In this document: in pieces, positions 36,767 to 49,332 of the stretch
Layout: each line of letters opens with the position of its first letter
Position numbering within the stretch: the stretch's first letter is position 1
Source of the DNA: Pseudisothecium myosuroides
Taxonomy: Eukaryota > Streptophyta > Bryopsida > Hypnales > Lembophyllaceae
Assembly: GCA_951799445.1 (NCBI GenBank)
Contig: OX637289.1
Coordinates: forward strand, 10,817,321 to 10,881,320
Length of the DNA: 64,000 nt
Direction of reading: 5' to 3'
Position numbers and translations under genes: made by a program
Notes under the pieces: generated by a model
Databases searched by the model: none
What the model was told of the DNA's origin: nothing
Seen by the model: only the letters and a program-made list of their open reading frames with translations

Positions 36767-39700
36767 ATGGCAGAGGCTATGGCGACTCGCCGCAGCTGCA
36801 AATTCGTTAGGAATTTGTGCGCTGGAAGTGCTACAGCATCAAAATTGGGTATGATTCAGGCGACGGTGGCCGTGATTGCGATGGTTTTGAGCGTGGCGAC
36901 AGCCGATCCAGCGTCGGACAAGGCAGTGTTGACCTCCTTCAAGGCGGGGATCACCAACAGCGACATCCTGGGCTGGACCGCGACCGATCCCTGCTCGTGG
37001 ACAGGGCCTTCGTCTGTGCCCGGGGTGCAATGCGACAGCGCGGGGAACGTGGAGTGGCTTCGCGTCCGCGACCTCGGTCTCACGGGGACCGTCACGTCCT
37101 CTCTCAACCAGCTCACGAGCCTCACTTACCTCGAGATTAACCTCAACAACTTTACGGGCGCAATGCCCTCGCTCGCAGGCCTGTCCAAGCTCAACCAAGC
37201 GAATCTCGGCAACAACGACTTCACGTCGATCCCCGCAGATTTCTTCGACGGATTGAGCAGCATCAATGGGCTCTTCATCAACGACAACCCGAATCTCAAC
37301 CTTTCCTCCGGCGGATGGAAGTTACCCGCGGCTATGACAGACGCCGCCACCACGCTCACCACGCTTTACATGAATAACGTCGGCGCGACGGGCACGGTGC
37401 CGGCCTACTTCGGCACCATGACGGCGTTGAAGACCTTGCGGATGGGGTACAACAGCTTCAGCGGGGAGGTGCCCGATTCGTTTGCAAGCTCAGGGATCCA
37501 GGAGCTTCGGTTGAATAATCAAGCGGCGGGGGGATTCTCGGGGAGTATCAAGTTTATTGGGACGATGACGGGGCTGACGCTTCTTTACTTGCATGATAAC
37601 TCGTTCACGGGGTCGGTCCCGGATGGAATTACAAACTCGGTGGGGTTAACCGATTTGAGATTAAGTGGGAACCAGTTGGTGGGGCGGTTGCCTCCCGGAC
37701 TGTCGAGCATGAAATCGTTACAGACTTTGTGGTTGGGGGATGGGAACAAGTTCTGTGGGGAGCTTCCAGTGCTGCCAGCTGGAAGTAATTTCGATGCGAC
37801 CACGTTCTGTGCAGCAGCCGGAGTGGCGTGCTCCGCGCAAGTAAATGCGCTTCTGGATTTTTTGGCTGGGGTGGGGTATCCGCAAGCGATCGCCACGGTG
37901 TGGGTCGGTGGGGATCCGTGTTTATGGACGTACGTTTCATGCAGCGCCGCGACGAGCGAAGTCACGTCGATTTTGCAGAATAAGGCTAGTTTAACTGGGA
38001 CAATTTCCCCATCCCTTGCGAATCTGACGTCGCTGGAGACGCTGAGCTTGTCGGGAAACGCGCTCACGGGCGTCATTCCTGCAGAGCTCACGGGAATCAC
38101 GACATTGAAAACGGTGGACGTGAGTTTCAACAACCTCTCCCCGCCGCTACCGTCGTTTCCTGCTTCAGTGACGTTCACGTACACTGGAAACGCCCTTCTG
38201 ACGGGAGCTCCCGCGCCAGCTACGCCTCCCATCACGCCTGCTACTCCACCAGCCACGGTCCCCGCGCCAGTGTTGACACCCCCTGCGCCTGCTACTCCAC
38301 CAGCCACGGCCCCCGCGCCAGTGTTGACACCCCCTGCGCCTGCTACTCCACCAGCCACGGCCCCTGCGCCAGTGTTGACGCCCCCTGCGCCTGCTTCGGC
38401 TCCACTCGCGACGCCACCAGGGACAGCACCATCTCCAATTGTACCCATGCCAGTGCCTTCACCGACTGTACCTCCACCTGGAATCCAGACTCCCGGAAGC
38501 AGCCCTGCGCCGACGATACTGAATTCGTCGAAGAAAAGTAGTAGCATCCTTCCAGCTGTTGTGGGGGGAGCTGTTGGGGGAGTTGCTTTGTGTGCGATTA
38601 TCCTTGTGCTCCTTTGCTGCTACAAGCGAAAGATTGCGCGCAGGAACGCCCAAACGAAGAACCAGGATCGCTCGGAAGCGCTCCCTAGTACTAGTACAGC
38701 CACATCGTCGGATGTGGTGAATGTTGTTGTCCATAACAGCAGCAGCAATGGGACATATAACCCTGACTCCCCGGTACGTGATTAAACCCTAATCCTCCGC
38801 CACTAGGGAATTTCTGGATGCGGTAATTTGTAACAACTTTAATCCGTATATTACAAAGTCCTGTGTTCGAAGCATACGTATCACTGATAGAAGAGGATAA
38901 ATTATAGCCCATATTCCTTACCCTAATTCTAAGTTCATTGTCAGTCCATTAGTACAGATGATTGTGGGCTTCATGAAGTAGAAACGACTTGGCATTATGT
39001 CCGACAAAGCTCTTGAACCTCCCAGGTGCCGAACAACATCGACGATCTTATTCCATAACAGTTGGGTGTGTATGGAAACAATTAGACCAGAAGTTGAAAC
39101 ATCAATGGTCTTCAGTTATAGTTCATTGACATTTGTCTTGCAGCATTATATTACATACTGTGTCTCATCAGCTCTTACATTGCTCATTACGGTTGAAATT
39201 TGATAGTAAGTTTCTCAGGTTGTTAGCGTCTGCCATGTAGCAACAAGCAAGGAATCCCAGTCATCTTATGTACCAGCTGGATTGTCAATTTCCCTCGATG
39301 CATGTTGAGTGTCGGGAGTTCATGGAATTTGGGCTACGAAAGAAATGAGTCCAGTTCAATTGTATCCAACGACGTGAACGGTGCTTGTTTGCAGGGCTCG
39401 GGGTCGTGGAACATGACGTACACCATCGACGAGCTTCGATCCGTCACCAGCAACTTCGCGGAGCGCAACATCCTGGGCCGCGGTGGCTTCGGCGTGGTGT
39501 ACAAAGGCATCCTTCCGGACGGCACCAAGATCGCGGTGAAGCGGATGGAGGTCGCTGTGGTGAGCAGCAAGGGCCTGAGCGAGTTCCAATCCGAGATCGC
39601 GGTCCTGACCAAAGTGAAGCACCGCAACTTGGTGGGGCTGCTGGGCTACTGCACTAATGGGATTGAGCGGCTGCTGGTGTACGAGTACATGTCGCAGGGC

Positions 39701-41091
39701 ACGCTGTCGCAGCACTTGTTCAAGTACCAGGAGATGCAGGTGAAGCCGCTGTCATGGACGCAGCGGCTGACGATCGCGCTCGACGTCGCCCAGGGTGTGG
39801 AGTATCTGCATGGGCTGGCGCATCGGAGCTTCATTCACCGAGATCTCAAGCCCAGCAATGTGCTTTTGAACGACAACTTTAGAGCGAAGGTCTCGGATTT
39901 CGGGCTTGTGAAGCTGGCGCCGGAGGGGAATTTGTATTCGGTGGAAACAAGGCTCGCGGGGACCTTTGGGTACCTTGCTCCAGAGTACGCGGGTAAGTGC
40001 ACGCGGCCAAATTCAATTTTTTTGGTAATTATTTTGGTTTCTTAAGCACATTCGGTAACCAAGTCGCAGCCGGAATCAGTACTTCAGCAATTCGGAACTG
40101 CTTGCACTTGAAATTTAAAACCGAGATTTCGTGCTCAAATCTCAGTAAGTATTTTGTTGAGTGATACGGCAGTCGAAGATGTTCAGAGAATACGGCAGCA
40201 GCGAACCAACAAGAACTTCATTTTTTGAGATTTTCTTTGCTCGTGTATAGGTCAGATCATGTTATTGATCGCTTGTTGGAACGCTATGAAAAATGCGCGT
40301 TTAATACCTTGTAGCAACTGTTCTGCTTCAATTAGTGGCAACTGAATGAAGTCGTTTATGGTTCAGATTGTACAATTGATAGAGTACCTAATTGTTGGAA
40401 AGCTTTGAACGATCATACACTTTTCACAAACCATTTCCCCTGTTCTGATTCTCTGTATTGAAACCGTAGCAACCGATTGAAGTTTGCTTTCCAGATTAAC
40501 CCTAATTTGAGCACCTCGATGATTCTGATTGTCTGTGGGGGTTTTTGCGTGGTCGCAGTGACGGGCCGTGTGACAACAAAAGCGGACGTGTTCAGCTTCG
40601 GCGTGGTGTTGATGGAGCTCCTGACCGGTCGCCGCGCGGTGGACGAAACGCAGGAGGAGGAGGACATTTACCTGGTCTCTTGGTTCACGAAGAGACTTGG
40701 GTCTCGAGGCAGGTCGGAGTCTCTTCTTCGGGACTCCCTGGACCCCAACCTTCTTCTCACTTCCGACCTCGACGACAAAGTCACGTTCAAGAGCATCGCC
40801 ACGGTGGCGGAGCTCGCGGGCCACTGCACCGCAAGGGAGCCCTCACAGCGTCCCGACATGGGCCACGCGGTGAGCGTGCTGCGGCCACTGGTGGACGTGT
40901 GGAAGCCCCAGGAAGCGTTCAACGAGGACTACAGTGGCAGCACGCGCGACATGTCGCTGTCGAAAGCCTTGAAGCAGTGGCAGGAGTTTCGGGACGACTC
41001 CGCGTCGGCCGCGACGGATAACAGCGCCACGAGTCTACCGACGCGGCCTGGCGGATTTGCGGATTCCTTCACATCTGCAGATGGACGGTGA
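36767..41091 (+). CDS. TMK-like leucine-rich-repeat receptor kinase (1045 aa)
   Basis: Plasma-membrane receptor-like kinase of the TMK group, known in seed plants for auxin-linked signalling. Exons: 36767-38773, 39395-39992, 40559-41091. A hydrophobic leader lies at about 28-46. An LRRNT motif with DPCSWTG is followed by two LRR blocks separated by a Cys-containing island ([11 protein letters not shown] ... GGDPC, about 325-385), the TMK hallmark. A Pro/Ala/Thr-rich stalk (about 483-582) leads to a membrane span (about 593-618, [20 protein letters not shown]). The kinase domain has the glycine loop [12 protein letters not shown], Lys718 in IAVKRM, Asp819 in [11 protein letters not shown] at 837-839 and APE: all catalytic residues present, RD type. 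ATG 36767 is the first in frame; ATG 36779 is an alternative. Exon 2 starts after a strong acceptor (cttgtttgcag) that keeps phase. Coding sequence is far more GC-rich than its surroundings. Confidence 0.92.
38237..38389 (+). repeat. Coding minisatellite, 3 x 51 bp, in the kinase stalk
   Basis: Three head-to-tail units encode [17 protein letters not shown] (the first has V for A at position 8), residues 491-541. Units 1-3 differ by only one or a few bases, so the array is recent and its copy number probably varies. Length is a multiple of three, preserving frame. Confidence 0.9.
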
Positions 41092-41245
41092 TGAAGGGAA
41101 GCGTCCCACTCTACCGGAGGATGAAACCATCGCCAACCCCAGCTGTCTATAAAATCAGTTTCTCAGTTCACGTGTAAGCTGCCTGAATCTTGTTCCAAGT
41201 AGCTCAGGGAATCCAGTTTTGTAAACTGAATGTCAGTTTCAGTTT

Positions 41246-41440
41246 TGCAAACGGTGAATCTCACAGAGTAGCGTTTCTGAGTGGAAATCGGGGATCGTTT
41301 CGGGGGCTTGAGTGAATGGTGGATCAATTAGGTTTTGTAAACTACAGTGCAAACGGTTCATCTCAATGAGTAGCGTTTCTGCGTGGAAATTGAGGATCTC
41401 ATTTCGAGGGGTTTGAGTGAATGGTGGATCACTTACAAGT
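41246..41440. repeat. Tandem duplication (two copies, about 100 bp) just 3' of the receptor kinase
   Basis: 'gcaaacggtgaatctcacag' to 'gagtgaatggtggatcaatta' is repeated as 'gcaaacggttcatctcaatg' to 'gagtgaatggtggatcactta'. The two units share 'gagtagcgtttctg'. It probably lies in the 3' UTR or just beyond. The ORF at 41383-41874 starts inside it with GTG and has no recognisable domain. Confidence 0.7.
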
Positions 41441-42377
41441 TTTCGCCTTGCGCTCCTTGTCTCTGTGCAGGAGTGTCAGTGGTCTTCACTACGCCAGATT
41501 TGGCATCAGATACGGTGTCACTGCTGAAGCTCCAGAAGAGTGATGGACTGCAATCTCAAGCTTTCAATAAGTCCACGAGAGCTGCTGCTGCTTCTGCTTC
41601 AGCTAATTTATGTTATATGCCGAACAGATCAAGTTCAGAAATGAGACTCGCGCTTGCAAGCCATTGCCTGAGGATACTGTATATCAGCGCAATCTGCTTT
41701 CAAATAACGTCTTCTCCAGGCTGTTGGGTACGTGTAAACTATGTGGGTATGACGCCAGCTGATCAGCTGAAGTTATGCAAAGCGATTAAGAATTTTTCCT
41801 GTCGGTCACAGAAATTCTTACAAGGATATTCGACCATTGTTCTGATAGCATTCACTTCTGAAACCGACTTGTAGCATGATTTCATGCATTGTTCTACAGG
41901 AATACTTTCTCTGTATCGAAATCCATCATTTATGTTGTGTGCCATGATTCTGACGAGGTGTTACTAGCAATGGCGAACTCGCATAAGAAGCGATACGGAA
42001 CTTGGACACCGCTTGGTACATTGCTACTCCATGAACCAATAAGTTAACCCTAATTTCCTAAAGTGTAAGTGTCTGTTTCCATTCTACGGGAGTTCAAATG
42101 AATCTTGGAAGTCGCAATTTAGAAATATTGAAAGAAGAAACTGTGCTGTGCATTTGGCAACAACAAATATGTGTGATGAAAGTTACAATAATTGCTTGTT
42201 AGCTTCTTATTAAGCAGCCTCTTTATTTTCAGTTCAGGTACTAAGAAGCTGATTCAAAGCAGCGGGCTTTGGCACTGGGAGAAAATGCCCTGCATTGGAC
42301 ATTCTTTGTGGAAGTGGGATCTTTTCTCTTAGTGTGGCCAGTGTAACTTAGGTTACAAATGGTTGTCTTTCCAACTA

Positions 42378-42555
42378 CAGTAGAACCTCTCTTAGTGTAT
42401 TGTGCTGGGACTATGCACTAAAAGAGGTTTTGTATTGAACTCTGGCTAATATGGCCTCTCACTATGGGGCCTCCAACTACTGTTCACAAATAAATGCTTC
42501 AAAGTACGACGTCTCTTATTGCATATTATGCGCTAAGAGAGGTTTTATTATATTG
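42378..42555. mobile_element. Emigrant/pogo-like MITE, 178 bp
   Basis: The left end CAGTAGAACCTCTCTTAGTG resembles the CAGTARAACCTCTATAA termini of plant Emigrant/Lemi (pogo-type) elements. The right part CGCTAAGAGAGGTTTTATTA is its inverted match. TA occurs at 42376-42377 and 42556-42557. The last bases on the right have diverged. Confidence 0.6.
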
Positions 42556-42730
42556 TAAAGTAATTGTAGCACTGCCATTATGAATTCTTTATGATAATCG
42601 TATAAATATGTAGAGTCTGATTTTGAAGAGTTTCCTTTTGAGTGCCTTCAGCATACTGACAAGGTTAAGGGTTTACTTTGGGTAGGTGTCTGTGAAAGTC
42701 TATTGTGGGTGGGGTGGTATGTCAATGTGG

Positions 42731-43014
42731 AAGGTGGATATACCCAAAATTGTACCATGTCTAAAACCGCCATCATCACTCTAAGTACATTTGCAAAATC
42801 AATATGTATGTTTTTTCAAGAAACAATTTTTAGAACATTCTACCCAAAAAAACTTTTCTCTTTATAACTTTTTGTGTACAATACAGTGTCCAGATGTCAT
42901 GTTCTTTGGTGCGTTGAAACTTCCTTTCACTTGCCAACAAGAAAATATGCAAAATTCTAATAATAGTAACAATTCACAACAGCAAGAAGTGTCGGTTTGG
43001 GAGGTGCCCACTTT
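42731..43014 (+). mobile_element. MITE with GGTGG-TAC ends, copy 3 (284 bp)
   Basis: Ends AAGGTGGATATACCCAAAAT and GTTTGGGAGGTGCCCACTT. The interior matches the copies at 28818, 32907 and 61601 ('caaaatcaatatgtatg', 'tttcacttgccaac'). The ORFs in it are not supported. Confidence 0.6.
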
Positions 43015-43196
43015 ATATTGTTTGTTGGCTATTGTGCAAATATCTTGTATCTGTGAGTCACTTCTGAACTGCAAAAAGGGGTTAGGCCGAATTCTTCTCC
43101 CAAGTTGAATAAAAAAATGTTGTCTGTGTTTGACGGGTTCTTTTTGAAAGAGTTGGACTCAACGCAAGGTGTTTGAAGGTGGACCAACAAGTCGGT

Positions 43197-43255
43197 GCAA
43201 TTTGATCATGAATCTATATGCAATTTGATCATGAATCTATATGCAATTTGATCAG
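43197..43255. repeat. 23-bp tandem repeat, about 2.5 copies
   Basis: 'tgcaatttgatcatgaatctata' occurs twice in tandem with a partial third; a related 'gtgcaatttgatccagaaa' follows near 43300. Confidence 0.85.
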
Positions 43256-43388
43256 GAAATGAGATAATTTTTTCCATTGATCAACTATATGGATCCGTCA
43301 GGTGCAATTTGATCCAGAAAAATGATCAACTACGTTATTCAGTTTGGTGAATTTTTGGAAAATGGAGAAGGCGCTTTGGTCCGTCACT

Positions 43389-43735
43389 TCAAGTGAGGAT
43401 TTTTGGGCCATTGGAAGACTACGAGTTCCCGGATTGTGGGAATGCTTGGAACGCTTCCAAATCATCAATCTAACATGGCCGAGAAAGAACCACGTTAGAT
43501 ATTAATAATGAATGAATGAATTTAATTTTTTTTTAAATTTTAAATTTTTTTAAATTTTTTAAATTTTTTTAATAAAATTTTAATTTTAGTTTCTTATATA
43601 TTTTAATTAATATTCATTTTCATTTTCGTTTTCATTTATTTATTTATTTATTTTTTAAATTTTGACAGCAGGGACTGGTTCCCAACAACAGGAACAATCC
43701 TAAAACAATCTTTTGGAGGCTCAAATCTCTTCTAA
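43389..43735. mobile_element. Diverged copy of the AGATTTGAGGCCTC foldback
   Basis: Shares 'agactacgagttcc', 'ccacgttagat', 'ttttgacagca', 'ggaacaatcctaaaac' and 'ggaggctcaaatctctt' with 31165-31483. Its centre is A/T low-complexity sequence. The left end is decayed. Confidence 0.45.
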
Positions 43736-44100
43736 TGCCTCATATCTTTTTTTCCACACCTCAAAATGATTTGAGGAAAATAAAATTACACATCAAAATT
43801 ATGATGATATATACCCTTGGGAAAAAATGAGAGTTTTAGAAGCACTATAGAACATTCTAATTTCAACACTCTTTCACCAATCTTGTCAATAGTGGCATTT
43901 TCTCAAAATTTATTTGATTTTGTCAATTTTTTATAGAAGAAAGCTACATAAGTCTTCTTTCATTTCAATAGTGGCGATCATCAAAATGATTCCACATTGA
44001 TGACGAATCATGCTTGTTACAAGAGCTAGTCAAGGAAACAAGAGCAATGCTTAAACCCTCCCGGTCCTTTAGTGGTTAAAGTAACCACAACTCTATGTGA

Positions 44101-45310
44101 CCTCTTTCTAAAATCAACCCCTAAAGAGTTTTGTCTAAAATGTACAACCTCTATTCACAGGAGATTAGGGACACTATTGGATAAACTCATTTTTTGTACT
44201 TTGAAAATGCACAAAAACAAAATCTAGAATCCTCTTTGAATGACCTCTTTCTAAAATCAACCTTTTACCCCTAAAGGATCGAGGCCTTTTTTTGCCAAAA
44301 AACACTGAAAACCGCCATTTTTATAGCAAAGAGTAAAAAAAATATATAATTGTTATTTTTTACCATCTAACTGTAGCATCTTACACTTGACTAGTATAAA
44401 AAAGTGTGGAAAAAATTTCAGAATTTTTGACTGCACAGATTGCAAGATATTTGCGTTTAACGTGGAAAAAACAAGTTTTTCAGCACATTGTAAGACTTGA
44501 TTTTTTGACTTTGAACATTTTTAACTTAAAAATTTTGCACTACAAAGTTTTGAGCTTTAAATCTTTATAGTGGATAATTGAGTTGAGATTCTAGGGAAAA
44601 AAATATTCAAAAAAACTTAATTATCATTCTTAAAAAAATTGTTAAGTAAAAGTAGGTACAAGATAGAAGGAAAATCTAAAATGTTCATATATTTTAGATG
44701 GAATTAAAATGCACTAATCCCAGTGGTGAGATTGTTTTAGTAAGTAAATTAAACCATGCAAAAAAAAATTTGAAAAAATGCATTCAATAATGAATCCTAC
44801 AAGTTATTTTTTTTAAAAAGATGTTGTAACTGCCCAGAAAACAAGAATGTCCATAACTTCCTCATAACAAATCCAAATGAAATGAATCAAAGCTTTCAAG
44901 ATAGACAAAGTAAAATCTATGAGAAAAAAAATATTTAAAAAAAAATTCAAATTTGTGCAAATTTTTATTGTTGCCCAGGTTGCCCCCCGTCCCCTATTTT
45001 GAGCTTATTTGGTCACAACTGCTGTTCCCGGGCACCGATTGTGAAAAAAATTATATTCTCACAAAGCTTATCAATTTTTCTATCTTCAAAAAAAGTTTCA
45101 AAAAATCATGACAAAAATTCAGCCCGTTGATACCTGCCCAAAATCGCATTTGTCCCCCAAAGGGACAGTGGTCCTTTAGGGGTTAAAGAGTTTTGTCTAA
45201 AATGTACAACCTCTATTTATAGAAGATTAGGGACACTATTGGGTATACTCGTTTTCAGTACTTTAAAATGCATAAAAAGAGAATCTAGAATCCTCTTTGA
45301 ACTTCCAACA
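44101..45310. repeat. Tandem duplication (about 150-bp unit) whose second copy is split by a TTAA element
   Basis: Unit 1 ('cctctttctaaaatcaaccc' then 'agagttttgtctaaaatgta' ... 'aatctagaatcctctttgaa') runs 44101-44240. Unit 2 repeats it as 44242-44263 plus 45187-45310, with 44268-45182 inserted. The uninterrupted unit 1 is the empty-site reference. Confidence 0.75.
44268..45182. mobile_element. Long TTAA element, copy 2 (915 bp)
   Basis: Left end CCCCTAAAGGATCGAGGCC, right end AGTGGTCCTTTAGGGG. The right flank is TTAA (45183-45186); the left flank is TTTA (44264-44267), one base off. Same orientation and interior blocks as 31491-32419. No ORF. Confidence 0.8.
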
Positions 45311-48300
45311 GCATTCAACAAAAAATTAGGCAATTTTTAATAATTGGAACAATATTCAATTGCTATTGAAGATGCATTTAGGTGTAGTTATCTTATATTG
45401 ATGCAATCATTGTTTGCACATTGAAGAGCTAATTATGTGAAGAAAACCATTTTCAAAACCCACTATATAATCTACAAAGTTCATTGTTCATGGATACTAA
45501 AACAACAAGACATTTGTACAAAGTTCATTGTTCATTGTTCATTGATACTGAAAAGACATGATGTTCAAATTTCAACTAAAGGATGAACTCACACTTTTCT
45601 TACATTTGTATGGAATAGATTCTTACAAACTTTTCTTTGTAAATCTTTTATAGTTCAAGGAATATAAATATATCTTATGACAAAGACCAATTTAATACTT
45701 CTCTTACATTTGTGTGGAATAGATTTTCATAACTTTTCTTTATAAATATTCTATAATTCAAGGTATATAATTTGTATATCTTATGACAAAGACTAACTTC
45801 ACAACTTTATATTTGACCACAAAACTAACTTTTCCAATTCAAAAAATGACCTTTCAAAAAGAACTTGAAAAAATAAAATAAAAAAATAAAATAAAAATCT
45901 TAAAAGATTACCATAATTAAAACTTAAGATTTTGAACTTAAAGAAAAAAAACTTTGTAAAAATTATCAATGTTCAATTTATAATCACTGTTACAAAGAAT
46001 TTTTAAGTTTTGGTTTCAAATTTTATTGAAAAATTGGTTAGTGTAGCAATTGATCTATAATGGATATAATCTATGAATCATAATTATTTATAACTATTTT
46101 TTGAAAATTTTCATGAAATTATTATTGTAAATTGCATTTTGCACTACATTTCCACAATTTTGGATATTTGGCCTATCCTTTGGTCTTCAAGGAAAAGATC
46201 ATTCGATGCATATTGTTATTATCTTTTTTTAGTTGAGTCCCTTTGCTTCCTACAAATTATAGGAACTATATTTAAACTAGTGCTTGGGATGGTCAAACAT
46301 GTTTGATTTATTAACTTTTGTGGTTTGAATTTTGACTTGTTTGTACACAAATTTTATATTTTGGATGCATATTTTTGATACAAATTTGAAAGTATAATTT
46401 TTTTGTATAAACAAATTTAGATGTATTGTCTATGATTTTTTTGAGTGATTTGGCCTCAAAAATTCAATTTCTATAATTATTGATAGATTTATGAGGCATT
46501 GGATTAAAAAAAAATCTTTTTAGCACTTTAGGACATTCTTCCTTGAAGGCATTGGATAAAAAAATAATCTTCTATGACATAAAAAATGTATTTTTAACAT
46601 TTTATGATTTTTTATTTTCTTCTCACTTTTTGTTGTTACAATCCATCAATCCATCATTTAGATTGAAGAAAATAGTACTTTTGAAGTTTTGATGAATTTA
46701 TTAATATTATTTGATGTTTTATTCTTTTTGATGGGATCATAATAATGCGCAAGGTTCATAATTTTTTTATAAAGTGAATTGAAGTTTTGATTTTCTAAAT
46801 TGCTAGTTTCCAACCCTAGCAATTATATCATACCAAAAGATGCAAACTAAATGCAACATCCTTTACTTCTCATTGAATTTTGAAGTTGGAATACCTCCAT
46901 GAGTATGTAATGAAAAAAAAACTTTCTACTTTGAGCTTGTAGATCTCACAAATACTAAGGAATTTGAATTGAATTATTTATATGTGTTCTACATGAAGTT
47001 GAGATCAAGATCTTCTAGTTATAATTGTCATTGTTTATATTTTTTTCATTGAAAAATGTTGACAAAAAAGTGACCCATTTTATATTTTTTGGATTCAAAA
47101 TGCTAACAAATTTTAGGGATTAATTAACAATAGTACAAATTGATTATTCTTATTTACCTATCATTACATGGGTCAAGCAATAGGCCTTAGTGGGTCAATA
47201 ATAAAATATTAAATAATAAAAAGAGGAACTTGCTCATGAACTATTAATGACTACTTTAACCTTGTGATGCCAAAGAAGAATCAAAATGTCCAATGCAAGA
47301 ATTTTTGGATTCATATAGAAACAAAGAATGCACGTATTCATCCTATCAAAGAAATCAATAATTTGGAAGTTCATGATCACAGTAATGGGCCCGTTGTTTC
47401 AAGGTTAATAGATAGCCTTCTTCCTAAATTTAAAAGAATTCTAAAGAGAGATATTGTTGGAAAAAATTCCATTTTTCTTCAAGTATCTTGGAGTATATAA
47501 ACTGAACCTCCCAAGGAGGAATTATGAAAAATCTCCTTGTAGGATTTCAAAATCCTACCAAGTTTGGGATGAAAAATCTCAAAATTGAATTGAAAATCTT
47601 TATTTTAGATGAAGACTACTTCCTTAGGGATTTCCCTTGTCGCTTTGAGTCTCAAAATAATAATTCCTTTGGAAATAGTCTATTTTCTACACTTCAAGTA
47701 AAAATCTCTTGATTATAGAATGTGTTGCACATAGCACATTTGATAATGTCCCTCATTTGTAGTAAAATTTTTTTTTATCATTTTAGAGAAGTAGCTAACT
47801 ATTTTTTCAATGCTTGGATGATACTTGAGTGATACTTGTTGTGGTGATATCTATATCAAAATTAGGAAATACTTAGGAAAAATTTGGCTATTGGTCTTTA
47901 AAAACAACGGTATTCTAGCTATTTTGACTGAAAAAAATGAAAATTTCCTTCACAAAAAATAGCCAATGGCTTTAGCTTGCAGTCAACTAGTGGAAAATTG
48001 TACGTAAAAAATCATTGCTCATTAGGGTTTTCCCTGTGCAATGTACCCCTTGAATAGCATGAAGCAAAAAATTGTCAAGAATTTGATTGCTTCCAGTGCC
48101 AAGCTTCTTCATGGATTTCTTTACTTTTATTGTAGCATGGTTAGTATGGTAAGTACACCTAATTGCGTAATAATATACACTTGTCTTCATTCTAGAATCA
48201 AAATCTAGGATAAAAAATTTGGCTTGTGAGATAGGTGCACTTGAATAAGAGTAGAATGGCAATCATGCAGGGATACATTGTAATGCAATCATGTAGGTGG

Positions 48301-48399
48301 TTGCAATTTGGTGTAATTGTCTTAGTTGGTATAGCAATTTCATTTTAGGTAACCTCATTGTTGAGTTTAAACAAAGAAAGAACTCCAACCAATTTGATT
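45311..48399. other. Very AT-rich gene-free stretch
   Basis: No gene or structured element was recognised. A local duplication 'acttttctttataaat...aaggtatataa' occurs near 45640 and 45735. The ORFs at 47264-47500 and 47524-47712 lack a recognisable domain; the first (VQCKNFWIHIETKNARIHPI) could be a transposon remnant but I cannot support it. Confidence 0.35.
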
Positions 48400-48403
48400 T
48401 TAA

Positions 48404-49332
48404 CCCCTAAAGGACCGTTGTCCCTTCGGGGGACAAATGCGTTTTCGGGCAGGTACCTCGGGCTGAAATTTTCTTGTGATTTTTTGAAACTTTTTTTGGA
48501 GATAGAAAAACTGATAAGCTTTGTGGGAATATAAATTTTTTCACAATCGGTGCCCGGGAAAAAAAGTTATGACCAAATAAGCTCAAAACAGGGGACGGCG
48601 GGCAGCTCGGGCAGCAAAAAAAAAATGGACAAAAATTTGAATTTTTTTTTAATATTTTTTTCTCATAGATTATATTTTTTTCTATCCGGAAAGCTTTGAT
48701 TTATTTCATTTGGATATGTTATGAGAAAGTTATGGACATTCTTGTTTTTCGGGCAGTTAGAGCATCTTCTTGAAAAAAATAACTTGTAGGATTCATTTCT
48801 GAATGCAATCTTTCAAATTTTTCAATTTTTTTTTTTGCATGGTTTAGTTTAGTTGCTAGAACAATCTCACCATTGGGATTAGTGAATTTTAATTCCATCT
48901 AAGAGATATTAATATTTTAGATTTTCCTTCTACCTCGTACTAACTTCTACTTAAATTTTTTTTTAAGAATGATAATTAAGTTTTTTTGAATTTCTTTTTT
49001 TTTCCTAGACTCTCAACTCAATTCTCCTGTATAAAGATTTAAAGCTCAAAACTCTGTAGTGCAAAAATTTTAAATTAAAAATGTTTAAAGTCAAAAAATC
49101 TAGTCCCGCAATGTGCTGAAAAACTTGTTTTTTTCACTTTAAACGCAGATATCTTGCAATCTATGTGGTCAAAAATTCTGAAATCTTTTACACACATTCT
49201 TAGACTAGTTAGGTGTAAGATCCTATGATTAGATTTGCAAAAAAACCATTTTTCAATTTTTTTTACTGTTTGCTATAGAAATGGCAGTTTTCACTGTTTT
49301 TTGGCAGAAAAAAGGCCTCGGTCCTTTAGGGG
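48404..49332. mobile_element. Long TTAA element, copy 3 (inverted, 929 bp)
   Basis: Flanked by TTAA at 48400-48403 and 49333-49336. Ends CCCCTAAAGGACCGTTGTCCC and CCTCGGTCCTTTAGGGG. It is the reverse complement of the other copies: 'ggacaaatgcgttttcgggc' on the left matches their right ends. Same length as copy 1. No ORF. Confidence 0.8.

Noticed and set aside
37585..38547. 320-codon minus-strand ORF inside the receptor kinase gene
   Set aside because: Antisense shadow of GC-rich LRR/proline-rich coding sequence; Gly/Ala-rich low-complexity translation with no domain.
41383..41874. 163-codon ORF after the receptor kinase
   Set aside because: Begins with GTG inside a tandem duplication, has no recognisable domain and no exon context; probably chance.
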